Shown: positions 45,170 through 55,830 of the stretch, piece by piece
Layout of the letters: every line of letters begins with the position of its first letter
How positions within the stretch are numbered: position 1 is the stretch's first letter
From: Alteromonas sp. BMJM2
GTDB taxonomy: Bacteria; Pseudomonadota; Gammaproteobacteria; Enterobacterales; Alteromonadaceae
Length of the DNA stretch: 64,000 nucleotides
NCBI RefSeq assembly: GCF_027257845.1
Contig: NZ_JAPVOT010000007.1
Span: 169,099 to 233,098, forward strand
Direction: 5' to 3'
The notes under the pieces: generated by a model
What the model was told of the DNA's origin: nothing
Database searches by the model: none
Seen by the model: only the letters and a program-made list of their open reading frames with translations
Translations under genes and position numbers: made by a program

Positions 45170-45448
45170 GTTTAAATTCTCCGTTATGGTTTAAGAAAGA
45201 TTGTTTTTAAATTAGATTCGTAAGCCAGTAGCATACGAGAGTAATCTTTACGTTTTATATGACCACTTGGTTTTGCAATTTTTGTTTCGCTTACTTCAAG
45301 TGCCCTTCAACTTGATGCAAAGAATAGCGCGCTAATTTATAAAACACTAATTGGTAAATATGAATCGTCTAATCAAGTTATTGAATCGAACGATTAAAAC
45401 TTATCAAATATGATTAAAAACAACGCGATATAACACCGGAGTAGTCTA

Positions 45449-46768
45449 ATGCGAAACTCGCGACTTGCCCAAGACATTGCTAGAATTGATGGTTCGACAC
45501 CGTCAAGGACCATCGGAAAACATATAAAAATGGCTTCAAGCCCTTTTGTTTTCTTCCGCGGTTCTGCACAGCTATTTTACTCCGATGTGTATAATGGGGT
45601 CATATCCCTGCCAGACAACCTCAATGCCATACCGCTAACAAGTATTGTGGGCGATTGCCACTTGTCTAATTTTGGGTTTCTTACCGAAGAGGGCTCCCAC
45701 GGTGATACCGTTATTTTTTCACCCAATGATTTTGACGATGCCTGCGTTGGCAGAGCGCACTGGGACATAATCCGGTTGCTCACGTCATTTGCTCTATCTC
45801 AAATACACTGTGAAGGTATTGTAAGTGGGGTCTATGTGGATAACGACGTTGACGCAACGAAACCCGTCATTAGCAAAAACGACGTGATTAATGCACAACA
45901 TACTTTTTTAAGCGCTTACATCGAAACCTGCCGCAGAGTGACCGAAGATGAAAGCGTAATTAACGAAGCGGTTAACTGGCGACCTGAAAAAGTAGCCACA
46001 AAATTGGCCAAGCTTTACGATAAAGCAGTATTGAGAAGTGCTAACGGCAGCGCTTTTACAACAAAAAGTGCCCTTGCTCGGGCGGTAGTTTTTAACAATG
46101 ATATTTTATCATTTAACGCGAATAGCCCAAAATTCACTCCACTAACCGACAAACAATATTCTGAACTCTACAACGCCTTTGCGCCTTTTATGGATGACTC
46201 GGTGGTTGATATCGTGCGCCGCGAGGATGCCGGAACCGGCTCGGTAAACCTCGACCGCTTCTATTTTTTAGTCGGCCCCCAAAAACCCCATACCTCAGTG
46301 AGTTTTTCCCATTGTCATATTGTAGAAGTAAAGCAACAGCGTGAAGCCGCGCCTCTTCATCACTTCGCATCCCTTTGCCCCGTCAATCAGCTTAATCCTG
46401 CTCATTTAACCGCACGAAGCCAGCGACGAATGCAGCGCAATCCAGACCTGATCTTAGATGAGGCAATTTTCGAGAATAAGCACTATCTCATCCGTTCGCG
46501 CCATCACGCTAAAGTTGGCATTTCACCTGAAGATGTTGTCATGGGCAAAAAAGCGACCCAAGGTGGCTTTGACTATTTTGCAGAGCTTTGTGGCTATACA
46601 TTAGCACTCGCCCATTGCCGTGGAGACCGTCGCAGTACACGATTTGCCACCGCTGCTTGTAATTTATTGCCAGACGCACGTGAACAAATGGTTACCGCCT
46701 CGAACGAATATGCAAATAAAGTGCTCGACGATTATGCTTACTTTTGCGGGGAACTGGCTTTGTCATGA
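45449..46768 (+). CDS. DUF2252-family protein
   Basis: 439 residues with the DUF2252 pattern: PFVFFRGSAQLFY, GDCHLSNFGFLTE, NDFDDACVGRAHWDIIRL and near the end GYTLALAHCRGDRR. The GDxHxxNFG and DFDD pieces recall the catalytic loop and metal site of kinase-like folds, so phosphotransfer is possible, but no function is established. It stands alone with its own promoter region shared with ahpC. Confidence 0.85.
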   Translation: MRNSRLAQDIARIDGSTPSRTIGKHIKMASSPFVFFRGSAQLFYSDVYNGVISLPDNLNAIPLTSIVGDCHLSNFGFLTEEGSHGDTVIFSPNDFDDACVGRAHWDIIRLLTSFALSQIHCEGIVSGVYVDNDVDATKPVISKNDVINAQHTFLSAYIETCRRVTEDESVINEAVNWRPEKVATKLAKLYDKAVLRSANGSAFTTKSALARAVVFNNDILSFNANSPKFTPLTDKQYSELYNAFAPFMDDSVVDIVRREDAGTGSVNLDRFYFLVGPQKPHTSVSFSHCHIVEVKQQREAAPLHHFASLCPVNQLNPAHLTARSQRRMQRNPDLILDEAIFENKHYLIRSRHHAKVGISPEDVVMGKKATQGGFDYFAELCGYTLALAHCRGDRRSTRFATAACNLLPDAREQMVTASNEYANKVLDDYAYFCGELALS

Positions 46769-47173
46769 TTTGCTTTTGTAAGGGGTGCGCTTCGATATGC
46801 ACTTTTTGTGAAGGTATGAGCTTCTGGGGTATGGGCTTCTGGGGTATGAGCTTTTAAGATATGGTTTTTTTAAAGGTATCCGCGTATCTCACGATAGTGC
46901 ATTGCTCCACCACGTTTCTAGCTATTAAATACAACGCAGTACTGTTACTTAACGCAAACGCCGAGTTCCTTAACAGTAGCCAACGTGATAAATAAACTCA
47001 CCCATACAACCTAAACTACTGTTTTTAATTGGAATTTTAAAAAACAGCTTGAATAAGCTTAAGTCATAGTTACGCTTAAAAATTCCCTATACGGTAGTGT
47101 AAGCAACATTCATGTTGCCTGCCCTCAAGGGCATAAAAAAATAAAAAAACACTACTACAAAAGGGAAAACAAC
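46769..47173. other. Gene-free region with 15-bp tandem units
   Basis: About 405 bp upstream of the nuclease gene. At 46816-46845 ATGAGCTTCTGGGGT is repeated with one change and a partial third copy follows. TGCCCTCAAGGGCA near 47116 can form a hairpin without a T run. No gene was seen. Confidence 0.55.
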
Positions 47174-49407
47174 GTGAGAACATCACTATCTTTACTTAGC
47201 GCAGGCATTCTATCTGCGCTCTCACTTTCTGCAGCAACTAACGTCGCCATGGCAAACGACATTGTCATCAGCGGTGTGATTGACGGCCCTTTATCGAGCG
47301 GTGTACCAAAAGCCGTTCAGCTTTATGTGATAAATGACGTTGCTGACCTATCCGAGTATGGCATTGGAAGTGCCAATAACGGTGGCGGTAGCGATGGTGA
47401 AGAATACCAGTTGCATTAGGCGTTTGTGGCGATGATGCAACACTCATAAGCGCAATACAAGGCCCTGACGCTGCCTCTTTAGAAGCGGGAAATAGTCATA
47501 TTGTTGAAGCCATCATTACCGGCACACGACAAGGCGGCTTCTTTATCCAAGAAGAAAATGCTGATAGCGATGGTGATACAACGACGTCTGAGGCGATTAT
47601 TGTCGAAGGCGAGACGGACATCACAGTTGGCAATGTTATTCGTTTATACGGAAGCGTAACTGAAAACTTCGGCATGACAACCATAGAGATGGATAGTGAC
47701 GTTGTAGCAGCAGATTGCGGTGCGAGTGATGATGTGGTTACCACTAGCATTTCAATGCCTTACGAAGAAGATTTAGAAGCTTTTGAAGGTATGTTAGTTA
47801 GCGTCACCAATGCCACGGTAACCAGCACCAACTCGCTTTGGCGTTTCGGTGAAATTGTGGTGAGTAATGGTGTTAAACGTCAGCCAAGCGATATTGCCCC
47901 TCCCCTTTCTGATGCCTTCGCTGCTGCACAGACAGAGAGTGAAGCTAGCCTATTAACTATTGAAGATAACAGCGGTTCACAATACCCAGATGCAATCAGC
48001 TTCTTCCCCAACTTTAGCTACGCAAATACCATTCGTATTGGCGACACTGTGTCTGCATCGGGCCCGCTGAATTTCAGCTTTGGGACTTACCGCATCAACC
48101 CTACCGAAGTCATTGCGGTTACCTCTACCCGTGAAGATACCCCAGTGGTCAGCGAAGGTAATCTGTCAGTGGCTACCTTTAACGTCCTGAACTATTTCAA
48201 TGGTGATGAAGATGAAAACGGTGAACTGACCTTCGACTACGACGATAATCGCGGCGCTGAAAGCGAAACGGCTTTTGCACTTCAAGAAAGTCGTATAGTA
48301 GAGGCTATTATAGTAGAGGCTATTGTTGACTTAAATGCTGACGTTGTCGGCCTAATGGAAATCGAGAACGACGGTTTTGGCGATGATAGTGCCATTCAAT
48401 CTTTACTTAATGCCATTAATGCTCAGCTTGGCGAAGCAGAGCAATACGCGTTTATCAGTACTGCTGATAACTCGCAAATTGGCACTGACGCAATTACCGT
48501 TGGGCTTTTGTATCGCGGCACAGTGGAGACGCCACAAGGCGATGCGGTAATAGTGGCGATGCCTGAACAACAAGTATCGGAAGATAGGCTAGCAAGAATG
48601 GGGCCGTCGCTGGTGCGAACCTTCGAGCACACCGAAAGCGGCGAAACGTTTGCTGTTGCAGTCAACCACTTTAAGTCAAAGGGTTCTCAGTGTGCGGAAG
48701 ATGTTGCAGAAGCGCCATCTGATATTGACACCATTCAGGGCAGTTGTAACGCACTTAGAGTATCTGCTGCCATCACACTAGGTAATGCGCTAAATGATGA
48801 AACACTGCCTGAGCGCAAAATAATACTCGGTGATTTAAATGCCTACAGTGCAGAAGACCCTGTTGCAGTGCTTACCGACTACACGCAAGAAAACCGTGGA
48901 TACACAATTAAAACTGCGATTAACACTGGAATGGATGAAGGTGAAGCTGTCGAGGTGGATACAAACTTTGGTTACCATAATCTTGCAGAAACCTTTGATG
49001 AAGATGGTTTTTCTTACTGGTTCTTTGGTACCGAGCAAGTGGGTAGCCTAGACCACGTATTAGCAAGCGATGCCATACTAGCAGACGCCGTTGATGGCAC
49101 ACATTGGAACATCAACTCTGTTGAAGCCTATCAACTTCAATATAACCAGGCACTTCGATTCTACCCAGATGAAGAAGGTTATGCGTTTACTGATATTGGT
49201 CCGGTTAGAAGTTCTGATCACGACCCGTTTATTGCTACCTTCAATTTAGTCGCAGACGAACCAGCTGCGCTTCCGATACCTAATGAGGACGAGGATAGTT
49301 CTGGTGGCTCAATGGGAGGAATTCTGACATTGCTTGCTGCAATGGTTGGTTTTCGCCGTTGGTCTGCTGTTTCTAAAAACAGCGCGTCAAAAAAACGCGC
49401 TAGCTAA
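47174..49407 (+). pseudogene. ExeM/NucH-type secreted endonuclease with internal deletion and frame change
   Basis: The first frame (47174-47419) gives a signal peptide (ending VAMAND) and the start of a lamin-tail-like domain, GVIDGPLSSGVPKAVQLY to SDGEEYQ, then a stop. Sequence from about 47410 continues in another frame, reading VCGDDATLISAIQGPDAASLEAG and on into the nuclease half, which ends at 49407. The latter has EIENDGFGDDSA, NHFKSKGSQC, GDLNAYSAEDP and SSDHDPFIA (endonuclease/phosphatase fold). The C terminus, SSGGSMGGILTLLAAMVGFRR, fits a GlyGly-CTERM sorting tail. Compared with the usual domain order, the rest of the lamin-tail region is missing at the junction. A working protein is unlikely unless frameshifting occurs. 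Confidence 0.82.
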
Positions 49408-49432
49408 ACGTTGAAAATAACACGACAACACA

Positions 49433-49459
49433 AAGAGGCAGCGTTTGGCTGCCTCTTTT
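49433..49459 (+). terminator. Intrinsic terminator after the nuclease gene
   Basis: AAGAGGCAGC, short loop, GCTGCCTCTTTTT. Confidence 0.87.
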
Positions 49460-49502
49460 TATTTAATTATAAAAACATGAAGTTTATTTGTACGGTAGTT
49501 AT

Positions 49503-51272
49503 CTATTGAGATGCTTCACGTTCCTTTGCGCCGTCCTTACTATTGCTTTGTAATGAGCTACTGCTTGAAGCGCTGGAATCTAATGCACTGACTTCTTGTG
49601 ACAGAACGCCAATAAAGTCTGACGCTTTCACATCATCAATTTCAAGTCCTAACCGCTGAATATATATGTCGCGCTTTTCAGCTTGAGTGGGAGAAAGTTT
49701 GCCTTCTAACAATACCTTTGCCGCCGCCTTAGCCGAATTTATTTGTTCGTCAGTTAAATCTTCACCTACATGAATATTCGTAATGATTTTAAGTAAACTT
49801 AGGGCCACTTGCTTGTCGGTAGGAGAAATTGTTAGTGCCTGTCGAAGGTTATTGTAGGCTGGACCAAGGCGATTTTCTTTGTAGTTCACCGTCGCCATAT
49901 GCTTAAGCTCTTTAGTCGTAAATTGAATTTCGTTTCGTTCTATAGACTCTTGCTTGAGATATTCATCAACCACTTGCGATGTGAACGTATCGCCCTCAAT
50001 TTGCTTTCTAAGTTTTTCCAAAATACTAATACAATGCTCGCGCATACCCAACTCATGAAAAGCTTTCATTTTATCTAGGCTGTCTTCCATAGACAGGCCA
50101 TCCGTACTCGCCGAGCTTTGCTTCATCACTTGCTCAGCGGCTTTCTTGTCATCTTTTAGACAAAGCACTCTGGCTTTAATAACGTTCACTTGCTCGCCCA
50201 GTTCAGTGCGTACACCTTTTTGCTGCGCGACATTATTAAGTTCGTTTTGCGCACGCTGAATATATTTTTCAGCATCAGTGCCGCCAAGGCTAGTGGCTAA
50301 ATCAATGGTAGAACGTATCACATTTAAAGAAAGCTGAGGTGAGTCATGAATAGAGTTTTTGGCAAACTTTGCCATATTTTGCACGGCAGAAAGCTGTCCA
50401 AGTTTATCGTGATTTAACCGTGCTAAATCCCACAAGCGTTTATTTCGTTCGATGTTTCGCGGTGCAAGCCGACTCGCCTCTTTCATTTGTTCGTAGGCAA
50501 TATCAAACTGCTCTTTTTCAATAAAATACTGGGCCAGTAAATCGAACGTAAGAAAGCGAGTGTCAGGCCGCTGAAGCAAATCATCTACAATTAGCTGAGC
50601 CTCTTCTAGCTCGTCTTGGCGAAGCAGCGAGCGAGTGAGCCCAATGTGCACCCAAGCGTGATCCATACTTTGCAACAGCTCTCGAAAATAATTCTCAGCG
50701 GTTTCAAAGTCTCGCAATTGCAGCAGACAATCGCCAATTAAGCGCTTTATTCTCGGGTGATATTCTATTAACGAACTGTCTTTTAATTGTCGCTCTGCGT
50801 AATACATGGCCGTGGAATAATCGCCATTTTGCATGCAGTGCAGCATTTTATGAAGTTTGTATCGAATATGAAGAAGATACTGAAGACGAGAAACTATTTT
50901 CGTTCGCTGTAATGGTTTTACCCAAAAGTCATGGGGCTGCAACTCGACAATGCAGTTTACCAGCTCTGTGGACGTTTCAGCGCTTAAGAAAATAACCGTG
51001 GTGGTATCGTTGATATAGTTGAGATGCTTTAACTCTTCAAATAAATGAAAGCCGTCTTTATCGTGACTGACATTAAAGGCAAGTAAAACAAAATCAAACT
51101 GTCTGGTTTCGCATAAGCGCTTCGCATGAAAGGCATTAAATGCGCTACTTACATGTTTTATCCCAACTTCGTGCAGTGCTGAGGCCACTACATCGTGCAC
51201 TAACCCTTGATTATCAATAACCAATACATGAAGGTCTTCTCTTGGTACGGGATCAGGGATTTTTTCCAACAT
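49503..51272 (-). CDS. TPR protein with degenerate N-terminal receiver domain
   Basis: 589 residues. The N-terminal 125 look like a response-regulator receiver (HVLVIDNQGLVHDVV, VKPLQRTKI), but the strand-3 position of the phospho-acceptor reads VLLAFNVS with Ala65 in place of Asp, and only one of the two usual acidic residues remains. The rest is helical with tetratricopeptide-like repeats (for example residues 150-300 and 455-520). It probably works as a scaffold that does not need phosphorylation. The last 25 residues are Ser-rich. It is a single gene and no kinase is adjacent. Confidence 0.85.
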   Translation of the reverse strand: MLEKIPDPVPREDLHVLVIDNQGLVHDVVASALHEVGIKHVSSAFNAFHAKRLCETRQFDFVLLAFNVSHDKDGFHLFEELKHLNYINDTTTVIFLSAETSTELVNCIVELQPHDFWVKPLQRTKIVSRLQYLLHIRYKLHKMLHCMQNGDYSTAMYYAERQLKDSSLIEYHPRIKRLIGDCLLQLRDFETAENYFRELLQSMDHAWVHIGLTRSLLRQDELEEAQLIVDDLLQRPDTRFLTFDLLAQYFIEKEQFDIAYEQMKEASRLAPRNIERNKRLWDLARLNHDKLGQLSAVQNMAKFAKNSIHDSPQLSLNVIRSTIDLATSLGGTDAEKYIQRAQNELNNVAQQKGVRTELGEQVNVIKARVLCLKDDKKAAEQVMKQSSASTDGLSMEDSLDKMKAFHELGMREHCISILEKLRKQIEGDTFTSQVVDEYLKQESIERNEIQFTTKELKHMATVNYKENRLGPAYNNLRQALTISPTDKQVALSLLKIITNIHVGEDLTDEQINSAKAAAKVLLEGKLSPTQAEKRDIYIQRLGLEIDDVKASDFIGVLSQEVSALDSSASSSSSLQSNSKDGAKEREASQ

Positions 51273-51444
51273 TTAACAACCACTTCTTACGTCTTTTCCT
51301 TGAGTAACACAACGTTGATTGTAAGCGCATCTACTTGGGTGAAAGACTTACAGTAATGAAAAAACAACGCTGTGGGCAAGTATGCATAATATTGCATCTC
51401 CTCTCCGATATTAGCACTTACCCCCTATATTGCGCTAGTCATGG

Positions 51445-52125
51445 TTATCTTGGTGGGTCTATTTGACCATTAATACTACCATTTACTCTAAACCACCCCG
51501 CCACTGAATGACGCTGACGCTTTGACGTTAACACTTCATGGGGAAATTGTTCACTTAAGAAAATCACAAACGTTCCCTTTTCGGGTCGCACTGTAAAACC
51601 CGTAGCATCGTTTTCACTTGTGTACAAAACGAGTTCGCCGCCATCGCTTTCTAGCCATTGTTCATTGAGATATGCTACCAGTGAGAGCGCCCTGTTACTT
51701 TGCCCTTTAAAGGCGTCTACGTGGCGTTTGTAATAGGCCCCCACGTCGTAACAAGCAAAGTGACTCTCAAATGAAAACAACCCCATAAACAGGGTTTTAT
51801 TAATATAGGTTTTCAGTGCATCACACCACGATAGCCAAATTTCCCCCTCAACCGTGCTGCCGGTAATCCAGCTAATATCGTCTGTGCGTATAGCGTCCAC
51901 ATGCTGAAAACTTGATGCTCTACCAATGCCAGCTTTTTGATATTCACTGTCTGCCATAGCACGCTGACAAGACAGCAATGCATCAGTAATAAAACTAGGC
52001 AGCGCACAGTGCTGAACACTAAACCCTTGCGTCACTAAGTCGTTGACGATTGACTCGAAAAGAGCCTCATCAAAAACGGGAAGAGGGCTAACATTGGTAA
52101 GGTGAGTAACGTTAAGACTTTGCAT
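51445..52125 (-). CDS. 2-oxoglutarate/Fe(II)-dependent oxygenase
   Basis: 226 residues with the double-stranded beta-helix motif: the HxD iron ligands in YYKRHVDAF and the distal His in FPHEVL, then the 2-oxoglutarate arginine in RHSVAGWFR. SLVAYLNEQW and GELVLY complete the prolyl-hydroxylase-like pattern. It hydroxylates a protein or small molecule using oxygen and 2-oxoglutarate; the substrate is unknown. Single-gene unit, divergent from the GNAT-nitrilase gene. Confidence 0.88.
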   Translation of the reverse strand: MQSLNVTHLTNVSPLPVFDEALFESIVNDLVTQGFSVQHCALPSFITDALLSCQRAMADSEYQKAGIGRASSFQHVDAIRTDDISWITGSTVEGEIWLSWCDALKTYINKTLFMGLFSFESHFACYDVGAYYKRHVDAFKGQSNRALSLVAYLNEQWLESDGGELVLYTSENDATGFTVRPEKGTFVIFLSEQFPHEVLTSKRQRHSVAGWFRVNGSINGQIDPPR

Positions 52126-52345
52126 TATGTATTCTAAAATTGATTTGGAAGCGTTATAAATTTAATCACCTTTATTCACAACCAGAATCATTCCAAACCA
52201 GCCGCTATTTTTTTGTTGTGAACCACAAAATTTTTCATCGCTAAATAAAAAGCATGGTTTTTGCTTATTTTTAATGAAATGTATGATTGAATGTAGGCAT
52301 ACCTTGAACGGCCCTACCAAGACGTAACGCAAAAGAGAGTTGTTA

Positions 52346-53896
52346 ATGAGTCAAGATCAAACACAAATAGAAGAGACAGAGCATCACCTCGACTTACGAA
52401 ATTTACGATTAGATGACTACAACGATGTCAAAGATCTTATGGATACGGTTTACGCCAATGTTGGCGGTGCGTGGCCTTACTCAAATTACAAAGCACAGGT
52501 AACCACATTTTCTGATGGTCAAATTTGTATAGAAGATAAGGGCAAAGTGGTTGCTTTCGCTATATCAGTCATTGTTGATTATGATCAATTTGGTGACAAA
52601 CATAGCTACGATGAAATCACAGGCGATGCCTATCTTACTACTCACGATCCAAATGGTGATGTACTGTACGGCGTAGAGGTCATTGTTTGCCCTGAATACA
52701 GAGGGTTAAGACTTGGCAGAAGGTTGTATGAAGCAAGAAAAGAGTTGTGCCGAAACCTTAATCTGAAATCGATTATGGCCGGTGGTCGTATTCCTAACTA
52801 CCGCAACCATGCCCAGGAACTGACGCCATATGAATACATTGAGCAGGTAAAACTGAAGGATATTTACGATCCTATCCTTACCTTTCAATTATCTAATGGG
52901 TTTGAAGTAAAGCAAGTCATGACTGCTTACCTCCCCGAAGATGAGGCGTCACAAGGGTATGCAACGCTTTTACAATGGCACAATATCTATTATGAACCAG
53001 GCACGCCATCACTGATAGCCAGTAGAAAACTGAGTGCCAGAATTGGCTGTATTCAGTGGCAAATGCGCTATTTCAACAATGTAGAAGAGCTATTGCAGCA
53101 GGTTGAATACTTTGTGGATGCGTTGTCAGATTACTCCTGTGATGTGGCGCTGTTCCCTGAGTTTTTCAATGCACCTCTCATGGGGCTGTGCCCGACAGAG
53201 TCGTCCATTGACGCAATTTGGCACCTTGCTACCTATACCGATGAAATCCTTACGTCGGTGTCTCATTTAGCCGTGTCTTATAACATTACCATTATCGCGG
53301 GCTCAATGCCTGTAGTAGAAGACGATTTGCTTTATAACGTAAGCTATATCTGTAAGCGTGATGGCACGATAGAAAGTCAGTATAAGCTGCACCCTACCCC
53401 GCATGAAAAAGAAGACTGGATCATGAAAGGCGGAAATAGCCTGAAAACCTTTGATACCGACTTCGGAAAAATAGGCGTGCTTATTTGTTACGACGTTGAG
53501 TTTCCAGAGCTGGCGCGCATTCTTGCCGATCAGGAAATGCAAATTCTCTTCGTACCGTTTTGGACAGACACAAAAAATGGCTACTTACGCGTTAGACGCT
53601 GTGCGCAAGCAAGAGCTATTGAAAATGAGTGTTACGTGGCAATTGCTGGCAGCGTGGGTAACTTACCGAAAGTAGACAACGTTGACATTCAATACGGACA
53701 AACTGCGGTATTTTCACCGAGCGATTTTGCTTTTCCTCACGATGCTATTGTGTCTGAAACAACGCCAAATACAGAAATGACTTTGATTGTTGATTTAGAT
53801 TTAGACAAGCTGACTAAACTGCAAAACGAAGGTTCGGTGAGAAACTATTTAGATAGACGTCGCGACCTGTACCGAGTTGAGTGGATGGGCGATTAA
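52346..53896 (+). CDS. GNAT acetyltransferase fused to carbon-nitrogen hydrolase
   Basis: 516 residues from the ATG at 52346 (AGAGAG upstream; a TTG two codons earlier is less likely). Residues 10-215 are a GNAT domain (GVEVIVCPEYRGLRLGRRLYEAR binds acetyl-CoA). Residues 230-510 are a nitrilase-superfamily amidase with Glu in LFPEFF, Lys in QYKLHPTPHE and Cys in LICYDVEFPE. This fusion is known in other bacteria. It may acetylate and hydrolyse linked amide substrates, but no substrate is known. It is followed by its own terminator. Confidence 0.92.
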   Translation: MSQDQTQIEETEHHLDLRNLRLDDYNDVKDLMDTVYANVGGAWPYSNYKAQVTTFSDGQICIEDKGKVVAFAISVIVDYDQFGDKHSYDEITGDAYLTTHDPNGDVLYGVEVIVCPEYRGLRLGRRLYEARKELCRNLNLKSIMAGGRIPNYRNHAQELTPYEYIEQVKLKDIYDPILTFQLSNGFEVKQVMTAYLPEDEASQGYATLLQWHNIYYEPGTPSLIASRKLSARIGCIQWQMRYFNNVEELLQQVEYFVDALSDYSCDVALFPEFFNAPLMGLCPTESSIDAIWHLATYTDEILTSVSHLAVSYNITIIAGSMPVVEDDLLYNVSYICKRDGTIESQYKLHPTPHEKEDWIMKGGNSLKTFDTDFGKIGVLICYDVEFPELARILADQEMQILFVPFWTDTKNGYLRVRRCAQARAIENECYVAIAGSVGNLPKVDNVDIQYGQTAVFSPSDFAFPHDAIVSETTPNTEMTLIVDLDLDKLTKLQNEGSVRNYLDRRRDLYRVEWMGD

Positions 53897-53906
53897 ACTT
53901 CATTTG

Positions 53907-53944
53907 AAGGCGAACACTTCACATCATAGTGTTCGCCTTTTTTT
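53907..53944 (+). terminator. Intrinsic terminator after GNAT-nitrilase gene
   Basis: AAGGCGAACACT, 9-nt loop, AGTGTTCGCCTT and T run. Confidence 0.93.
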
Positions 53945-54122
53945 GATACTCCATTTGTATACAGGCTTTGCTCGGATAAGCCGTGGCATTTAATTAAAAT
54001 AAGCGATACCATGCGGTAGTGAGCAAAGAATTAGCGTTTCTTGCGGTAAACCTGTGCCTTAGGCTTTGTAAAATAAGGTTTAATCGATGAAGAAACAACC
54101 AGAATGAGAATGTAACGATATT

Positions 54123-54938
54123 ATGCCTAACAACTCAAAAAATGATGAATTTCCAACTATTAGGTTAGATGACGAAGACCGTCGCGATTATCAAACCAAG
54201 CGCCAAACTTCACCTAGTAGTGCTCCCTCAGCCTCGTCAGTGTCAACCCCATCATCTTCATCCGGTGGCAACGGTTTGTGGGTAGCTTTGATTGCCCTTA
54301 TTGCCTTATCTGCGTGCGGTGGCTGTTATTATTTATTCACATTACTTGAACAGCAAAAAGCGATTGCTGAGCGAGCAGAAGAGCGCATCATGTTGCTGGA
54401 GAATAAACTCTCTGCTACAGGTGAGGAAATGGGCGAATCGACGGTTGCTCTGCAAGTAAAAGTCAATGAACTGAATGATAAAACCAGTGAATTATGGGAA
54501 CAAATGGATAAGCTCTGGGCTTCTGCATGGCGTAGAAACCAAAAAGAAATTGCAGATTTAGGCGAGCGCGTGAGTAAGGTTCAAAGTGCCGCAAATAAAG
54601 ACATAAATGCGGTATCTGAAGATGTAGATGCCCAATCAGCCACCATGGGTTCTTTGAAAAATCAGCTCGCCTCAGTAGCCGATGAGCTTCTAGCAGTGAA
54701 TGTTCGTCTTGAGCAAACTGCGGATGACAAAGCAGGAACCCAGCAAGACGTTAAAAACTTAGCTGACACCTTATCAGTGCTTGAAAAGCGCAACGCAACG
54801 TTATCTGGCAGGCTGAACAGCTTAGAAAACGAAATTAGGGAAATTGCTACCAAAGTGGTATCTGGTACAAGTGCCAACAATACTAATAGCGCCGCCCCAG
54901 CAGGTTCAAGCCCTGCCGCATCGCCAAATGCCGGCTAG
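54123..54938 (+). CDS. Single-pass membrane protein with coiled-coil domain, unknown function
   Basis: 271 residues: a hydrophilic Ser-rich N terminus (1-58), one membrane helix (about 59-80), then a long coiled coil (about 83-250, heptads with KSAx and LENEIREI) and a Ser/Ala/Pro-rich tail. The topology is probably N-in, with the coiled coil in the periplasm. A conserved-looking WASAWRRNQ lies in the middle. I do not recognise a named family. It is followed by a terminator and then rluF on the same strand. Confidence 0.75.
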   Translation: MPNNSKNDEFPTIRLDDEDRRDYQTKRQTSPSSAPSASSVSTPSSSSGGNGLWVALIALIALSACGGCYYLFTLLEQQKAIAERAEERIMLLENKLSATGEEMGESTVALQVKVNELNDKTSELWEQMDKLWASAWRRNQKEIADLGERVSKVQSAANKDINAVSEDVDAQSATMGSLKNQLASVADELLAVNVRLEQTADDKAGTQQDVKNLADTLSVLEKRNATLSGRLNSLENEIREIATKVVSGTSANNTNSAAPAGSSPAASPNAG

Positions 54939-54976
54939 ATAGCACTTCAACATTAGGCAAAATAGTACGAATATAT

Positions 54977-54997
54977 AAAGGGGCTGACTGCCCCTTT
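54977..54997 (+). terminator. Short intrinsic terminator-like hairpin
   Basis: AAAGGGGC, loop TGACT, GCCCCTTT followed by GTT; the T tract is short. Confidence 0.65.
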
Positions 54998-55083
54998 GTT
55001 CGTGAAATAATCGCCACTTTTATTTTAGAAAGTTATAGTTGCTTACTAAAGTAACCCCTATACAACAAAGGAAACTGAGTTCA

Positions 55084-55830
55084 ATGAGCGAGCAGACGCT
55101 TAAACGCTTGAATAAATACATTAGTGATACCGGTTTATGCTCTCGCCGTGAGGCCGACAAACTCATTGAGCAAAATCGCGTCACCATTAATGGTAAAACT
55201 CCAGAGTTAGGCACTAAAGTAGGCCCTAACGACACTGTGGAAGTAGATAAAAAGCGTATTGGCGCAGTTGCCAAAGACAAATCAGATCGCGTCTACCTTG
55301 TTTATAACAAGCCCATTGGGATCACCTGCACCACAGAGCGCCATGTGAAAGGCAACATTATTGATGCCATTGGCCACAAAGAGCGAATTTTTCCCGTAGG
55401 CCGCTTAGATAAGCCTTCAGAGGGGCTTATTATCTTAACCAGCGACGGTGATATTGTGAATAAGATATTGCGTGCTGAGAACGCTCATGACAAGGAATAT
55501 GAAGTCACGGTAGATCAACCAGTAAGTGAAAGGTTCTTAACTAAAATGGCCCGCGGCGTGCCTATATTAGGAACAGTGACAAAGCCGTGCACGGTAAGGC
55601 AGATAGGCAGAAATAAGTTTTCTATTATTCTAACTCAGGGCCTAAACAGGCAAATTCGCAGAATGTGCGAATTTTTAGGGTATGAAGTAACGAAGCTTAA
55701 GCGCACGCGAATTATGCACTTAGCGCTAAGCAACCTTCGCCCCGGACAATGGCGAGAACTCACCACTCGGGAACTAGCTACTTTGAATAGTGCGGTGAAA
55801 CACTCAACTAAGACATTGCAAGAAAAGTAA
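55084..55830 (+). CDS. rluF: 23S rRNA pseudouridine synthase RluF
   Basis: 248 residues from the ATG at 55084. The first 60 residues are an S4 RNA-binding domain (RLNKYISDTGLCSRREADKL). The pseudouridine synthase domain has the catalytic Asp in GRLDKPSEGLIILT, ENAHDKEYEVTVDQP and QGLNRQIRRMCEFLGYEV. The last pattern matches RluF, which modifies a uridine in 23S rRNA (and in E. coli also tRNA-Tyr). The upstream frame to 55039 is open but lacks a good start. It converges on rpsO. Confidence 0.9.
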   Translation: MSEQTLKRLNKYISDTGLCSRREADKLIEQNRVTINGKTPELGTKVGPNDTVEVDKKRIGAVAKDKSDRVYLVYNKPIGITCTTERHVKGNIIDAIGHKERIFPVGRLDKPSEGLIILTSDGDIVNKILRAENAHDKEYEVTVDQPVSERFLTKMARGVPILGTVTKPCTVRQIGRNKFSIILTQGLNRQIRRMCEFLGYEVTKLKRTRIMHLALSNLRPGQWRELTTRELATLNSAVKHSTKTLQEK

